A stretch of DNA of 64,000 nucleotides from Planctomycetota bacterium (GCA_003671055.1 QWPV01000001.1:72582-136581); one strand, 5' to 3'. Positions 1-9,065 are shown, numbered from the stretch's first letter. Notes: a model not told the origin generated them from the sequence alone. Program-made: numbers and translations.

Positions 1-201
1 GAATCGCGTTGCGACGCAGGCACGAATCCAAACAAATCCACTTGTGGCAGCAGCAGCTGCGGAGATCGCAGCCCATGCCATGTAGATCGGAACCCTTGAT
101 CCGTAACTCAACGACGGCGACAGCCCGGAGAGATGCCAACTCATCGCGCAATACGCGATCGCGCCCACCGCAAGCGGTCCCCAAAACATCCGTCGCCTCA
201 T
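1..201 (-). CDS. Partial membrane protein, N-terminal 67 residues
   Basis: An open frame starts with ATG at 199-201 and runs without a stop off the left edge. It encodes a basic start (MRRRMFWG), then two hydrophobic stretches of about 15-20 residues (roughly residues 8-28 and 40-58). This fits an inner-membrane protein with at least two helices. I do not recognise the family. It lies downstream, in the direction of transcription, of a pfkB 3' fragment, with about 80 bases between them that hold no gene. No clear Shine-Dalgarno site precedes the ATG, which is common in this window. The reading frame and hydrophobicity support coding; the function is unknown. Confidence 0.55.
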   Translation of the reverse strand, partial: MRRRMFWGPLAVGAIAYCAMSWHLSGLSPSLSYGSRVPIYMAWAAISAAAAATSGFVWIRACVATRF

Positions 202-283
202 GCACGACGAAAGAGTCAAGGTTTTGCGCGAAGAGCGAGTTGTATGCAAATGAATCCTGTCCTCGAGAGTACCGCGCGTCCAC

Positions 284-562
284 TCACGCAATCCGCGCCG
301 CGTCTCTGAATCTCGCGTGCCGCTGCGCGATTGCTGCGGGAGTTGCGTGACGGAGTCCGTCGAGGCTGAAGCCGCCGATGGTGAAGCTCGCCATCACGGT
401 TCCCCATGTGAGCGCGTCTTGCAGCGTTGCAAAATCAGTGGAGCCCATGCGCGCGATGTGACCCATCATGCCGCCCGCGAAACTATCACCAGCACCAGTA
501 GGATCGACGACCATATCTTCGGTTGCTGGAAAGATCCAATGTGCCTGCCCCCGATTACTCCC
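284..562 (-). pseudogene. PfkB-family kinase 3' fragment (duplicate)
   Basis: Bases 286-532 match 3211-3457, the 3' end of the intact kinase gene, with five substitutions in 247 bases (three synonymous; Ala for Glu and Val for Ile). The fragment encodes the C-terminal ATP-binding part with the PfkB signature DPTGAGDSF and its own TGA stop. Similarity breaks off upstream of the FPATED segment, and the frame then meets a stop near 570. No start and no sugar-binding half remain, so it cannot make a kinase. It lies directly downstream of the PEP-CTERM-like gene, which stops at 575. It is a truncated copy, not a separate gene. Confidence 0.85.
286..532. repeat. 247-bp direct repeat, copy A
   Basis: Direct repeat of 3211-3457, offset by 2,925 bp, about 98% identical by eye. 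The left boundary falls at the stop codon of the kinase frame and the right boundary inside the coding sequence. The two copies bracket two secreted-protein genes. Confidence 0.9.
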
Positions 563-574
563 GACATCTCAATC

Positions 575-1201
575 TCACCGCCGACGACGCGGAAAGATCA
601 CCGCTCCAATCCCGATGATCGGCAGAGCGGCAGGTGCAGGAATCGTTGAAAAATACACATCGTCGACGTACCACGCAGTTGTAATCACCCGGTCAAAGTA
701 AAAGTCGGTAACGACACCATCAAACGGATCTTCGCTTCCATTTTGCCCGTTCGGTCGGTACATAGACCCAACCCACGTCCCATTGAGGTAGAAGGAATAC
801 CAATCCACCGGGGTGAAAGCACTCAACCCAACGCTCGCGAAAGCGTTCACGGGCTGCGTAAAACGGAACGCAAGTTGGATGCCGTTAGCATCTGCAAGAC
901 CACCGCCATCATGCAACATCGCTCCGGCACCTCCAGAAGTTTCGTCAAACCTCCACCATTGCGCGGGCTGCTGAACAGGAACCCTATAGTCAAGGATCAA
1001 TCCCTGCGAGATGTACTCGTCCTCATAAATACCCATTGGAGGCAGGGCAGATACAAAGTCGATTGTCCTGGTTGCGCCGGCCGCAGCCTCCCACAAACCC
1101 TTATCTTTGTACCACACGATCGACGCCTCGACAGGTTCAACACACAGGGGAATGACAACAGCAGAGCAGAGACAAGCCACGGGAAAAAATAGAGCTCTCA
1201 T
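575..1201 (-). CDS. Secreted protein with PEP-CTERM-like C-terminal sorting signal
   Basis: A 208-residue protein. It begins with a signal peptide (residues 1-26, hydrophobic core LFFPVACLCSAVVIPL). It ends with a tripartite tail: a proline/alanine motif (IPAPAALP), a short hydrophobic helix and a terminal arginine cluster. This architecture matches the PEP-CTERM-like anchors common in Phycisphaerae surface proteins. The middle is rich in Trp, Tyr and Gly, as in beta-sandwich exoproteins, but shows no domain I can name. An AGGAG-type ribosome site (GGAGAGGAA) precedes the ATG. Only 2 nt separate it from the stop of the dockerin gene, so the two genes are probably co-transcribed. Its role (exopolysaccharide-associated or cell-surface) is inferred from the tail alone. 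Confidence 0.8.
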   Translation of the reverse strand: MRALFFPVACLCSAVVIPLCVEPVEASIVWYKDKGLWEAAAGATRTIDFVSALPPMGIYEDEYISQGLILDYRVPVQQPAQWWRFDETSGGAGAMLHDGGGLADANGIQLAFRFTQPVNAFASVGLSAFTPVDWYSFYLNGTWVGSMYRPNGQNGSEDPFDGVVTDFYFDRVITTAWYVDDVYFSTIPAPAALPIIGIGAVIFPRRRR

Positions 1202-1203
1202 AG

Positions 1204-3039
1204 TTATTCCTCTCCTACAAATTGGATGATCGCGCTCATCGTTTCACACATCGCGTTCAAACAGGGTCCATCCATGGTCGGCACACTCGCGCGAAAGTCT
1301 GCGCAACAGTCATAGCCAAACGCAGCCAACGCCAGTTCGAGCCCTGCGCAGGGCGGCGCAGCCCTAGCAATTTCTGGAAGGCAAAACGTGCCCCCGCAAG
1401 GCAAGCGCAATGGGACGCGCTCGGTATCGCTCCACATCTGCAGCAAGATGGCGAGGTCTAACGCATCTACCACGCCGTTTTGGTCAAGGTCCTGCTCCAT
1501 GTGTTGAGTTGAGCCCCATACGTTGAACAACATGGACAAATCGGGTGCGCCAATGCGCCAGTCATGATTGAAATCTCCTGCCTTTCCAAAAACTGCGAGG
1601 TAGTAGCCCCGTGCGCTTGGAGCGCTCACATCGTCTCGAACGATGACGATCACCTCTCCAAGCTCGTTGATTTCATACATCTGTAAAATTTCAAAGCCCT
1701 CCGTGCCGGACGGTGTAAGTGAGCCTGCCTTCCACCCGCAGAAATCCCAGTCTGTTGCACCCGCGCAGCGCGACCAAATGATCCCTAGTGCAGGTTCATA
1801 CTTCGTCGACCAGCCGAGCACGACGTCGGTTCCACATCCACTCGGCATGTGCCGCCATCGTTGCGCCGTCGCACCGGGAAATCCATTGGGACTCGGGAGC
1901 TTCCGCGCGTGCCCTGGCTCCGAATACGGCCAGAGGGCGCCCTGTTGCCCGCATGTACCAAGATGCGGCTCGACGAAACCTGCAACCATACCGCCCTCCT
2001 GTGAGATGGAACGAACTCCGGTGATCTGACCGTCTGAAATCGAGTGAGGAAACGTCGCATCGCGTCGAAACTCAACGAGACCACTTCCATAAAATTGCGC
2101 CCCACACCAGTACGGAAATGCGCATCCGAAGATCGTTGGCCCGTCTAGCGGGCACGGCGGATGCTCTGCAAGAGACATCGGACTTGGCATGTCAAAGCTG
2201 CCAACCGGAGCCATACCGTTGACAACATCGCAAGCCCAACTGCGCAAGCCATTCACGAAGTAACTATTGAAGAAGTTTGACGGCTGCGCATCTGTAATCG
2301 TGGATGCTGCGGCACCCGTCAATCTGAACTTCGCGTTTGTTCGGAAGCCGTCACAGATCTTCGCGCCCGTGCCCACAATCTCAACCGGTTTGAGATCCGG
2401 AAATGGTTCTGCCGCCACAGCAATCGACCAGCGAAATGGAGTGGTTGCGATCGGGTCAAGATCGATCATCTCAATGTGTGGCATTGCTGCTGATGTGTGC
2501 AAGCGCCACGCCGTTGCTCGACATGTTGAACCCGTGACCTCCGGAATGCCACCACTTCCGCCTACAACCAGCCCGTCATCCGTCAGATCGAGTGCATAGC
2601 CCGGCGTCGATGCTGAGGTTCCTGCGACGTAACTCATTAAATCATGCGCACCTGCTGCAAGCCCATACGCACCCACCGGCAACCAAATGAATGGTCGCGG
2701 TACGCAGCCAACTCCGTCCTGCACAAGAAACGTTCCAACGATTTGTCCATGCGCGTTCATGGAAATCACGCCGAGTTGATCCGCGCCTGCGAGCGCTGAT
2801 GCGTACCACGCGTCTCGCATAAACGTTGGAAACTGTTGAGTCCCGCAACCGTTAAGCGAGCCCAACCGCAGCACCGGCCGTGGGTGATACACGCGAGCCA
2901 CATTTTCGGAAGGACAGGGTGGTGAAGTTTGAAGCGCCACCGCGGGCTCGCCCATTGCGAGACTGGTCCCGAATGAAACGAGCGTGAGCCAACCAATCCC
3001 TCCAAAACAAAATCCCAGAACAACTCTATTACCTTGCAT
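1204..3039 (-). CDS. Secreted dockerin / HAF-repeat protein
   Basis: A 611-residue protein with an N-terminal signal peptide (to about residue 29). The long middle contains recurring segments like MNAHGQIVGTF, LTDDGLVVGG and INELGEVIV, which resemble HAF-type extracellular repeats. Near residues 480-535 sit two EF-hand-like calcium loops, DFNHDWRIGAPDL and DLDQNGVVDALDL, the duplicated pattern of a type I dockerin. A cysteine-rich tail of about 75 residues follows. GGAGGG lies upstream of the ATG. The next gene begins 2 nt after its stop. Dockerins bind cohesins; no cohesin gene is in the window. In planctomycetes such domains occur widely on secreted proteins that are not cellulosomal, so the ligand and role are unknown. 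Confidence 0.8.
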   Translation of the reverse strand: MQGNRVVLGFCFGGIGWLTLVSFGTSLAMGEPAVALQTSPPCPSENVARVYHPRPVLRLGSLNGCGTQQFPTFMRDAWYASALAGADQLGVISMNAHGQIVGTFLVQDGVGCVPRPFIWLPVGAYGLAAGAHDLMSYVAGTSASTPGYALDLTDDGLVVGGSGGIPEVTGSTCRATAWRLHTSAAMPHIEMIDLDPIATTPFRWSIAVAAEPFPDLKPVEIVGTGAKICDGFRTNAKFRLTGAAASTITDAQPSNFFNSYFVNGLRSWACDVVNGMAPVGSFDMPSPMSLAEHPPCPLDGPTIFGCAFPYWCGAQFYGSGLVEFRRDATFPHSISDGQITGVRSISQEGGMVAGFVEPHLGTCGQQGALWPYSEPGHARKLPSPNGFPGATAQRWRHMPSGCGTDVVLGWSTKYEPALGIIWSRCAGATDWDFCGWKAGSLTPSGTEGFEILQMYEINELGEVIVIVRDDVSAPSARGYYLAVFGKAGDFNHDWRIGAPDLSMLFNVWGSTQHMEQDLDQNGVVDALDLAILLQMWSDTERVPLRLPCGGTFCLPEIARAAPPCAGLELALAAFGYDCCADFRASVPTMDGPCLNAMCETMSAIIQFVGEE

Positions 3040-3141
3040 CTGCCATCCCTCCTCATGTTGGCGGAACGCATCAACTCCAACCGTTCAACCCTTCAAGCCG
3101 TGCATGAAAACGACCCTCAGCTTCAAGCATCTACGCAAAAA

Positions 3142-3153
3142 TTGACCGGTCAA
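3142..3153. promoter_or_regulatory. 12-bp palindrome upstream of the dockerin gene
   Basis: TTGACCGGTCAA is a perfect palindrome in the 169-bp gap between the kinase stop and the dockerin start. A second palindrome, TCTCGAGA, lies at 3161-3168. They could be operator sites for the dockerin/PEP-CTERM unit. No convincing -10 element is seen, so this is tentative. Confidence 0.3.
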
Positions 3154-3208
3154 GGAGATTCTCGAGAGATTTACAGCATATCGAACAATACTCTCGGCTC
3201 CGCTTCCC

Positions 3209-4153
3209 TTACGCAATCCGCGCCGCGTCTCTGAATCTCGCGTGCCGCTGCGCGATTGCTTCGGGGGTTGCGTGACGGAGTCCGTCGAGGCTGAAGCCGC
3301 CGATGGTGAAGCTCGCCATCACGGTGCCCCATGTGAGCGCGTCTTGCAGCGTTGCAAAATCAGTGGAGCCCATGCGCGCGATGTGACCCATCATGCCGCC
3401 TGCGAAACTATCACCAGCACCAGTAGGATCGATGACCATATCTTCGGTTGCTGGAAATGCTGGCACGGCTGCAACACCTTCGCGATGCACAAGCACTGCG
3501 CCGTGTTCGCCCTTCTTCACCACAACAAACTTCGGACCGTACGCAAGAATGCGTTCGCCTGCGGTCACTGCGTTTCGCACGCCCGTCAGGAGCGCGGCTT
3601 CGCTGTCGTTGAGTACAAGTCCATCCACTTCGCCGAGCAACTTCATGAGTTCGCCGTGCGCGATGTTGATCCAGAGATCCATCGTGTCGGCGATCGCGAT
3701 CTTGCGCTGCGGGAGTTGCGTGAGCAATCCTCGCTGCACTGCGGGATGCGTGTTGCCGAGGAAAACGTACTGACTATCTGCGAACACACTCGGCACGATT
3801 GACGGCGCTTCGCCCACGACACCGAGATCGGTGAAGAGCGTCTCGCGCTCATTCATGTTCTCGTGATACTTGCCGCCCCACGCGAAGGTCTTGCCATTCG
3901 CGCGCGTTTCGAGTCCGCGCAAGTCCACATCGCGCAACCCTTCAAGTGTCGCGCGATGTTCTGCGGGCCAATCCCCGCCGACGACGCCAACGACGCGTAC
4001 TGGCGTGAGCGGACACGCTGCAGCAGCGAAGAATGCAGCGCTTCCGCCGAGTACGCGTTCGCGGCGCGCGGAGGGAGTCTCGACGGTGTCAATACCAATG
4101 GTGCCTGTGACGATGAGTGACATATGTTCGATGCGAAGCGTGGTGCGCTTCAT
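3209..4153 (-). CDS. PfkB-family carbohydrate/nucleoside kinase
   Basis: A PfkB (ribokinase-like) kinase of 314 residues. It shows the N-terminal glycine motif GGSAAFFAAA near residue 37 and the C-terminal signature DPTGAGDSFAGG, which holds the catalytic Asp and the anion hole. The phosphate acceptor cannot be told from sequence; it could be a sugar or a nucleoside. The start at 4151-4153 is chosen because CAGGAAG lies 4 nt upstream and the ATG overlaps the stop of the preceding membrane-protein gene in an ATGA arrangement, implying coupling. A later ATG at 4121-4123 (MSLIVTG) matches the usual family start but has no ribosome site. The last 82 codons are duplicated at 286-532. Confidence 0.85.
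   Translation of the reverse strand: MKRTTLRIEHMSLIVTGTIGIDTVETPSARRERVLGGSAAFFAAAACPLTPVRVVGVVGGDWPAEHRATLEGLRDVDLRGLETRANGKTFAWGGKYHENMNERETLFTDLGVVGEAPSIVPSVFADSQYVFLGNTHPAVQRGLLTQLPQRKIAIADTMDLWINIAHGELMKLLGEVDGLVLNDSEAALLTGVRNAVTAGERILAYGPKFVVVKKGEHGAVLVHREGVAAVPAFPATEDMVIDPTGAGDSFAGGMMGHIARMGSTDFATLQDALTWGTVMASFTIGGFSLDGLRHATPEAIAQRHARFRDAARIA
3211..3457. repeat. 247-bp direct repeat, copy B (inside the intact kinase gene)
   Basis: The second copy of the repeat at 286-532. It covers the 3' end of the functional kinase gene including its TAA stop. Sequence identity ends right after the stop codon on one side and at codon FPA on the other. Confidence 0.9.
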
Positions 4154-4986
4154 GCTTCCTGTTTGACGAATGATCGAGCCCAACCGAATCCGAGTGGCAC
4201 ACCGACAAGCGCGCCTGCTGCCCAATCAATCGGCGTGATGTACATCAATCGCGGAAGCGTTTGCGCGACGAGTTGATCCGCTGGCGCAGCGAGTCCGTTG
4301 AAGATGAAAAACGCTTGTCCTGCTGCTGCGGCAATGACCGGCACACACACTAAGAACACCGGCTGTGTTTGTGGCGCGAGCATGCGTCCGATGATGCCGA
4401 CAGCCATACTTCCAACGATTGCGGCGCCGAGCGCTTGGCCCTTCATCACATTCGCGACGATGAGTGAAGCGAGAATCGGTGCGGCGATGCCAGCGATCCA
4501 ACTTCGCATCGCGGACTTGCCTGCGATTGCATCAATGTCGCGTTCGTGCTGGATCGGAAAATCTGGAAGTCGTCCCGCGAAACGGAAAATCGCGAACGAC
4601 GCAACGCCGAGCAACGCTGCCCACGCGAGCGATTCAAAGGGCATCGATGCGAGCCGCGACGAACCGAACATGAGATCTTCAACATTGCCCGATCGCATCG
4701 AGAGCACACTCAGACCTGCGCCCACTGCGAAGAGTCCCACGACAGCATTCACGAGTCGACCAACAACTGCACCAATTGCGACGATGACTACGAACGCGCC
4801 GATGAGTACCGACAGCCCCAAGCCGAGGCGAGCACTGTCGGTCACGAGCGGTCCTGCAACACCGCGATCACTCACGAGTGGCGCAATCGTCAGCGCAACA
4901 GTGAGGCTCGCGAGCGCAATGCCAAGGACAAGCACCGAAATGCGCCACGGACCGGATTCCGCTGGAATGTGTGCTGCGTCATTCAT
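4150..4986 (-). CDS. Multi-pass membrane protein
   Basis: From the ATG at 4984-4986 (MNDAAHIPAESG) it encodes 278 residues with about seven hydrophobic segments, for example VLVLGIALASLTVALTIA, LIGAFVVIVAIGAVVGRLV and VFLVCVPVIAAAAGQAFFIF. It is an inner-membrane protein of unrecognised family with no charged catalytic motif. The frame stays open up to 5127, but the extra N-terminus is Cys-rich, overlaps a long dyad repeat and looks non-coding. Its stop overlaps the kinase start by 4 nt, so the two are probably translated together. It is divergent from hutH. The start is uncertain because no Shine-Dalgarno site is visible. Confidence 0.65.
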   Translation of the reverse strand: MNDAAHIPAESGPWRISVLVLGIALASLTVALTIAPLVSDRGVAGPLVTDSARLGLGLSVLIGAFVVIVAIGAVVGRLVNAVVGLFAVGAGLSVLSMRSGNVEDLMFGSSRLASMPFESLAWAALLGVASFAIFRFAGRLPDFPIQHERDIDAIAGKSAMRSWIAGIAAPILASLIVANVMKGQALGAAIVGSMAVGIIGRMLAPQTQPVFLVCVPVIAAAAGQAFFIFNGLAAPADQLVAQTLPRLMYITPIDWAAGALVGVPLGFGWARSFVKQEA

Positions 4987-5090
4987 GAGGCGGAGGAGTG
5001 TGGCGCATTCAACCCGACACTGCAAGCACGCACGCATCGCCTGACTTCCGCCGCATGCCGATTCACTCGGCAAGGCGGAGTCGAAAGCGA

Positions 5091-5127
5091 ATGCAACGAT
5101 TTGCCCGTTGCGGGCAGAATCTTGCAT
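5091..5127. promoter_or_regulatory. Extended dyad repeat in the hutH upstream region
   Basis: Two 17-nt arms flank a 3-nt centre. The left arm is ATGCAACGATTTGCCCG at 5091-5107. The right arm, read on the other strand, is ATGCAAGATTCTGCCCG at 5111-5127. Only a few positions differ, and the inner GCCCG/CGGGC pairs perfectly. It sits 48-84 bp upstream of the hutH ATG, between divergent genes, so it is a plausible operator for a regulator of histidine use. An RNA hairpin is an alternative. Confidence 0.45.
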
Positions 5128-5174
5128 GAGTGCTCAAAATAATCCCTTCTGCTAGGCTCTCAGAAGGAACAACG

Positions 5175-6695
5175 ATGAGCACTTCGATAACGACTCTCAC
5201 CCTTGATGCCGCGCCGATTTCGATCGCGGATGTCGTTGCGGTTGCTTCAGGCACACGCCGCGTTGCGCTCAGCCTGAAGGCAATAGAAGGCGTTCGACGA
5301 GCGCGCGCTGTCATTGAACAAAAGGTCGCATCAGGCAAGGCGATCTACGGGCTGAACACGGGCTTCGGATCGCTCAGTCATGTGCGCATCGAAAAGGCGC
5401 AGATCAAGACGCTGCAATCCAACATCGTTCGCTCACACGCAGCTGGTGTTGGCGAAGCGCTTCCTCGCGAGGTGTCCCGCGCGATGCTCGTTTGCCTTGC
5501 AGCAAGTCTTGCACGCGGCGCATCGGGCGTGCGTGTCGAAACGCTCGAACGCATTCTGCTTCTGCTCAATGAAGGACTCGATCCAGTTGTTCCAAGCCGC
5601 GGTTCAGTGGGCGCGTCGGGTGACCTTGCGCCGCTTGCACATGCTGCGATGTGTTTGATTGGCGAGGGCGAAGTCTTCGACGGCAACGCTCGCGTTCCAA
5701 CAGCGGTCGCTTACGCGGCGCGCGGATTGAAGCCGCTCGAACTCGAAGAGAAAGAAGGGCTCGCGCTTCTCAATGGAACGCACTTGATGGCAGGGATGAG
5801 CGCGCTCTTGCTTGCCGATCTCCACCGGCTCTTCGACGCTGCGCTCGTTGCAGGCGCACTCGCGTTTGATGCTGCGAAAGCGAGTGATTCGTTCCTCCAT
5901 CCTGCGCTGCACGCGTTGCGCTGTCAGCCGGGACAGATTGCAGTCGCCGCACGATTGCGTGCACTCACGCAGGGCAGCGCGATTCTGGAAAGTCACAAGA
6001 CGCCGTCCGATCCGCGCGTGCAAGACCCCTACTGCCTTCGTTGCATGCCGCAGGTTTTGGGCGCAGCGTGCGATGCGATTGCCTACGCGACAGGCGCGGT
6101 AGAACGCGAACTCGGCGCGGTGACCGACAACCCACTCGTCATCGGTGACGAACTCTTTTCCGGCGGCAACTTTCACGGCATGCCGATTGCGATTCCGCTC
6201 GACGTTCTTGCGATCGCAGTCTCGCACATTGCAGGCATCAGCGAACGGCGAACATTCTGGGTGCTCAGCGCCAACGATCGCTATGTCGCGCACACGCCGT
6301 ACCTCGCGTCTGAACCAGGATTGCAATCCGGCTTGATGATCGCGCAGTACACCGCCGCAGCATGTGTGAACGAAATTATCACGCTCTGCAATCCATCGAG
6401 TGTTGCGAATGTAGTGACGAGCGCGGGTATCGAGGACTACAACAGTTTCGGTCCAGCTGCTGCGTTCAAGTTGAAACAGTGCATCGCACGCGCAACAAGT
6501 GTGATCGCGATCGAAGTCCTCACGATGTGCGAAGGCATCGACGCGCACCGTCCGCTGCGCTCTTCTGTGGCGCTTGAATCCGTGCATGCACGCGTACGAT
6601 CAATCGTGCCTCGCCTCACAGGCGACCGCAGTCCGGCACCGGATATTGCTGCAATTGAAGCAATGATCATGCGTGGCGATTGCATGCCCGCATAG
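5175..6695 (+). CDS. hutH: Histidine ammonia-lyase
   Basis: HutH deaminates L-histidine to urocanate and ammonia, the first step of histidine degradation in the cytoplasm. The 506-residue length fits the family. The MIO-cofactor motif [14 protein letters not shown] is present, with the self-cyclising Ala-Ser-Gly at residues 147-149. Also present are the N-terminal YGLNTGFG active-site loop and the C-terminal HGMPIA and [13 protein letters not shown] segments. The start at 5175 follows AGAAGGA with good spacing; a longer frame from 5130 is unlikely. hutU begins 22 nt downstream, so the two form an operon. No hutI, hutG or hut regulator is in the window. Confidence 0.96.
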   Translation: MSTSITTLTLDAAPISIADVVAVASGTRRVALSLKAIEGVRRARAVIEQKVASGKAIYGLNTGFGSLSHVRIEKAQIKTLQSNIVRSHAAGVGEALPREVSRAMLVCLAASLARGASGVRVETLERILLLLNEGLDPVVPSRGSVGASGDLAPLAHAAMCLIGEGEVFDGNARVPTAVAYAARGLKPLELEEKEGLALLNGTHLMAGMSALLLADLHRLFDAALVAGALAFDAAKASDSFLHPALHALRCQPGQIAVAARLRALTQGSAILESHKTPSDPRVQDPYCLRCMPQVLGAACDAIAYATGAVERELGAVTDNPLVIGDELFSGGNFHGMPIAIPLDVLAIAVSHIAGISERRTFWVLSANDRYVAHTPYLASEPGLQSGLMIAQYTAAACVNEIITLCNPSSVANVVTSAGIEDYNSFGPAAAFKLKQCIARATSVIAIEVLTMCEGIDAHRPLRSSVALESVHARVRSIVPRLTGDRSPAPDIAAIEAMIMRGDCMPA

Positions 6696-6717
6696 GCGTC
6701 GCGATTACACTCTGCAT

Positions 6718-8406
6718 ATGACGACGACTCTCTCAGGGACTCCTTCTGGTCCACGCACTGTGATCGCTCCTCGCGGCAATGACCGCGTCTGCTCAAGTTG
6801 GGCAGCCGAAGCGGCGATGCGCATGCTCATGAACAACCTCGATCCCGCGGTTGCCGAGCGACCAGATGATCTCGTTGTCTACGGCGGACGCGGCAAAGCT
6901 GCGCGCAGTTGGGAAGCGTTCGATGCGATGGTGGCAACGCTGCGCGGACTGAAGGTCGACGAAACGATGCTCGTGCAAAGCGGCAAACCCGTCGGCGTTG
7001 CGCGCACGACGATTGACTCGCCGCGCGTGCTCATCGCGAATTCAAATCTCGTTCCCTTCTGGGCAACGCAGCAACACTTCGATGATCTCGCGGCCAAAGG
7101 GCTCATGATGTTCGGGCAGATGACTGCCGGTTCATGGATCTACATCGGCACGCAAGGCATCGTGCAAGGAACCTACGAAACCTACGCCGAATGCGCGCGT
7201 CAACATTTCGGAGGAACACTCAAGGGCACGCTCAATGTCACGGGCGGTTGCGGCGGCATGGGCGGCGCGCAGCCACTCGCAATCACCATGAATCATGGCG
7301 TTTGCTTGATTGCGGAGATTTCGCGCGAACGACTCGCCAAGCGCGTGCATGATCGATATCTCGACGAGGTCGTTGAAGATCTCGATAGCGCGATTGATCG
7401 CGCACTCGAACTCAAAGCGAAGGGACAGGGCATTTCCGTCGGATGGCTCGGCAACATCGTCCATCTCTTGCGTCGCTTGAAGGAACGCAACGTCACGCCC
7501 GACACGCTCACCGATCAAACGAGCGCGCACGATCCACTCGAAGGCTACTACCCCGTCGACATGACGCGCGAAGCTGCAGATATTCTTCGCGCGAGCAATG
7601 CAGCCGAGTATCAACGGATCTCGATGCAATCGATGGCGGAGCATGTGCGACTCATGGTCGAGCTCATGCATCGCGGCGCGAAGACCTTTGATTACGGCAA
7701 CAACATCCGTCAGCGCGCATTCGACGCTGGCTACGCCGATGCATTCGCGTTCCCCGGATTCGTTCCCGCCTACATTCGCCCGCAATTCTGCGTCGGCCGC
7801 GGTCCCTTCCGTTGGGTCGCACTGAGCGGCGATCCGCAAGACATCAAGACCACCGATGACGCACTGCTCAAACTTTTCCCACACGATGCGGGACTGCATC
7901 GATGGATTCACATGGCAGAAGAACGCATCGCATTCCAAGGTCTTCCCGCGCGCATCTGCTGGCTCGGCTACGGCGAACGGCACAAAGCCGGACTCCTCTT
8001 CAACGAACTCGTCCGCACAAAGAAGGTGAAAGCACCGATCGTCATCGGACGCGATCACCTCGATTGCGGATCGGTCGCAAGTCCAAATCGAGAAACCGAA
8101 GGCATGCTCGACGGCACCGACGCCGTCAGCGATTGGGCCATTCTCAACTTCGCACTCTCCACCGCATCAGGCGCAAGTTGGACCAGCTTCCACCACGGCG
8201 GCGGCGTCGGCATCGGCTACTCCCAACACGCAGGCCAAGTCATCGTCGCCGACGGCACCGACGACGCAGCCAGACGCATCGAACGAGTCCTCACCAACGA
8301 CCCCCTCATGGGCATCCTCCGCCACGCCGACGCCGGCTACGACCTCGCCCGCGAATGCGCGGCCAAGCACGCGATTCAGATTCCGTGTTCGCCGCGGCTT
8401 GCGTAA
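6718..8406 (+). CDS. hutU: Urocanate hydratase
   Basis: Urocanase converts urocanate to 4-imidazolone-5-propionate using tightly bound NAD+. The 562-residue protein carries the family hallmarks: the N-terminal [14 protein letters not shown], the NAD-binding [12 protein letters not shown] near residue 180, and [16 protein letters not shown] with the conserved Cys near residue 430. [19 protein letters not shown] follows toward the C-terminus. It lies 22 nt downstream of hutH and is clearly co-transcribed. The start at 6718 aligns with the family N-terminus, although no strong ribosome site is seen. It ends 1 nt before the convergent hepT-like gene. Confidence 0.96.
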   Translation: MTTTLSGTPSGPRTVIAPRGNDRVCSSWAAEAAMRMLMNNLDPAVAERPDDLVVYGGRGKAARSWEAFDAMVATLRGLKVDETMLVQSGKPVGVARTTIDSPRVLIANSNLVPFWATQQHFDDLAAKGLMMFGQMTAGSWIYIGTQGIVQGTYETYAECARQHFGGTLKGTLNVTGGCGGMGGAQPLAITMNHGVCLIAEISRERLAKRVHDRYLDEVVEDLDSAIDRALELKAKGQGISVGWLGNIVHLLRRLKERNVTPDTLTDQTSAHDPLEGYYPVDMTREAADILRASNAAEYQRISMQSMAEHVRLMVELMHRGAKTFDYGNNIRQRAFDAGYADAFAFPGFVPAYIRPQFCVGRGPFRWVALSGDPQDIKTTDDALLKLFPHDAGLHRWIHMAEERIAFQGLPARICWLGYGERHKAGLLFNELVRTKKVKAPIVIGRDHLDCGSVASPNRETEGMLDGTDAVSDWAILNFALSTASGASWTSFHHGGGVGIGYSQHAGQVIVADGTDDAARRIERVLTNDPLMGILRHADAGYDLARECAAKHAIQIPCSPRLA

Positions 8407-8407
8407 A

Positions 8408-8764
8408 TCATCCGCGTTCCGTCGAGCGTCCGAGTTCTTGGAGGATCGCGCTGCGAGTTGTCGGCAACGCGTTGCGCACGATCGAGTAGAGAATCCTGTG
8501 GTCGATCCCGTCATATCCATGGGAGATCACATTGCGGAGCCCGATCGATTCACGCGCGCCAGGAATTCGCGCGAAGCACTCGGGGTCGCGCCGTTCGAGT
8601 CGGCGCATCGCTTCGCCGAGGATTTCGAGCCGTCGCTCAAAGATCGCTTGGGAGTTGCGATCATTGAGAAACTGTTCGAGTGAGATACTCGCGGCTTTCT
8701 CGAGGAGATCATCGATCTGCTGCAGCGAGTCTTCGAGAATTGCCTGACGCTCATGCCGCGACAT
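8408..8764 (-). CDS. hepT: HepT-like toxin (HEPN-domain RNase)
   Basis: A 118-residue helical HEPN protein with the R-x4-H-x-Y catalytic signature at Arg77, His82 and Tyr84 (RNVISHGY). This motif defines HepT toxins, RNases neutralised when the partner nucleotidyltransferase AMPylates the Tyr in the motif. The start at 8764 (MSRHERQ) is internal to a longer frame whose first 84 codons are only the antisense of the partner gene's opposite phase. It overlaps the upstream mntA-like gene by 14 nt, the usual antitoxin-first arrangement. The toxin-antitoxin assignment rests on family and context. Confidence 0.85.
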   Translation of the reverse strand: MSRHERQAILEDSLQQIDDLLEKAASISLEQFLNDRNSQAIFERRLEILGEAMRRLERRDPECFARIPGARESIGLRNVISHGYDGIDHRILYSIVRNALPTTRSAILQELGRSTERG

Positions 8765-9065
8765 AGATTGGAACCTGAGTCGCCTCGTGGATCGCGCGCC
8801 ATCTGGGATTACGGATTCCATTGACGCTGATGACATCGACGCGACGACCGAACAGTTGCTGCGCATCAAGGTAAAAATGCACCGCGCGCATGCCGAGATT
8901 GTCGGTGTACTCGCCGAAGTCGACGAGAAGATCGAGATCGCTTCGCGCAGGATCGAACTCCCCCGCGGCGACAGATCCAACGATCGAAACTGAGTGCAAC
9001 CCGTATCGCTGCGCAAGGCTGCACAGTGCGGGAATGTGCGCAGAGATTTCCGGAGGGAGATCCAT
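8751..9065 (-). CDS. mntA: MntA-type nucleotidyltransferase antitoxin
   Basis: A minimal nucleotidyltransferase of 104 residues. It shows the Pol-beta-fold motif G-S at residues 30-31 (IVGSVAAGEFDPARSDLDLL) followed by the metal-binding Asp43-x-Asp45. In characterised HepT/MntA pairs this enzyme transfers AMP from ATP onto the toxin's active-site tyrosine. It is the first gene of the pair, with hepT overlapping its 3' end. Active-site residues are intact, so the antitoxin is probably functional. It lies between hutU and tsaC with no other mobile features. Confidence 0.85.
   Translation of the reverse strand: MDLPPEISAHIPALCSLAQRYGLHSVSIVGSVAAGEFDPARSDLDLLVDFGEYTDNLGMRAVHFYLDAQQLFGRRVDVISVNGIRNPRWRAIHEATQVPIYVAA

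Noticed and set aside
284-3457. Composite transposon flanked by direct repeats
   Set aside because: There are no inverted termini, no target-site duplication beyond the gene fragment and no transposase; the repeat is coding sequence of the kinase.
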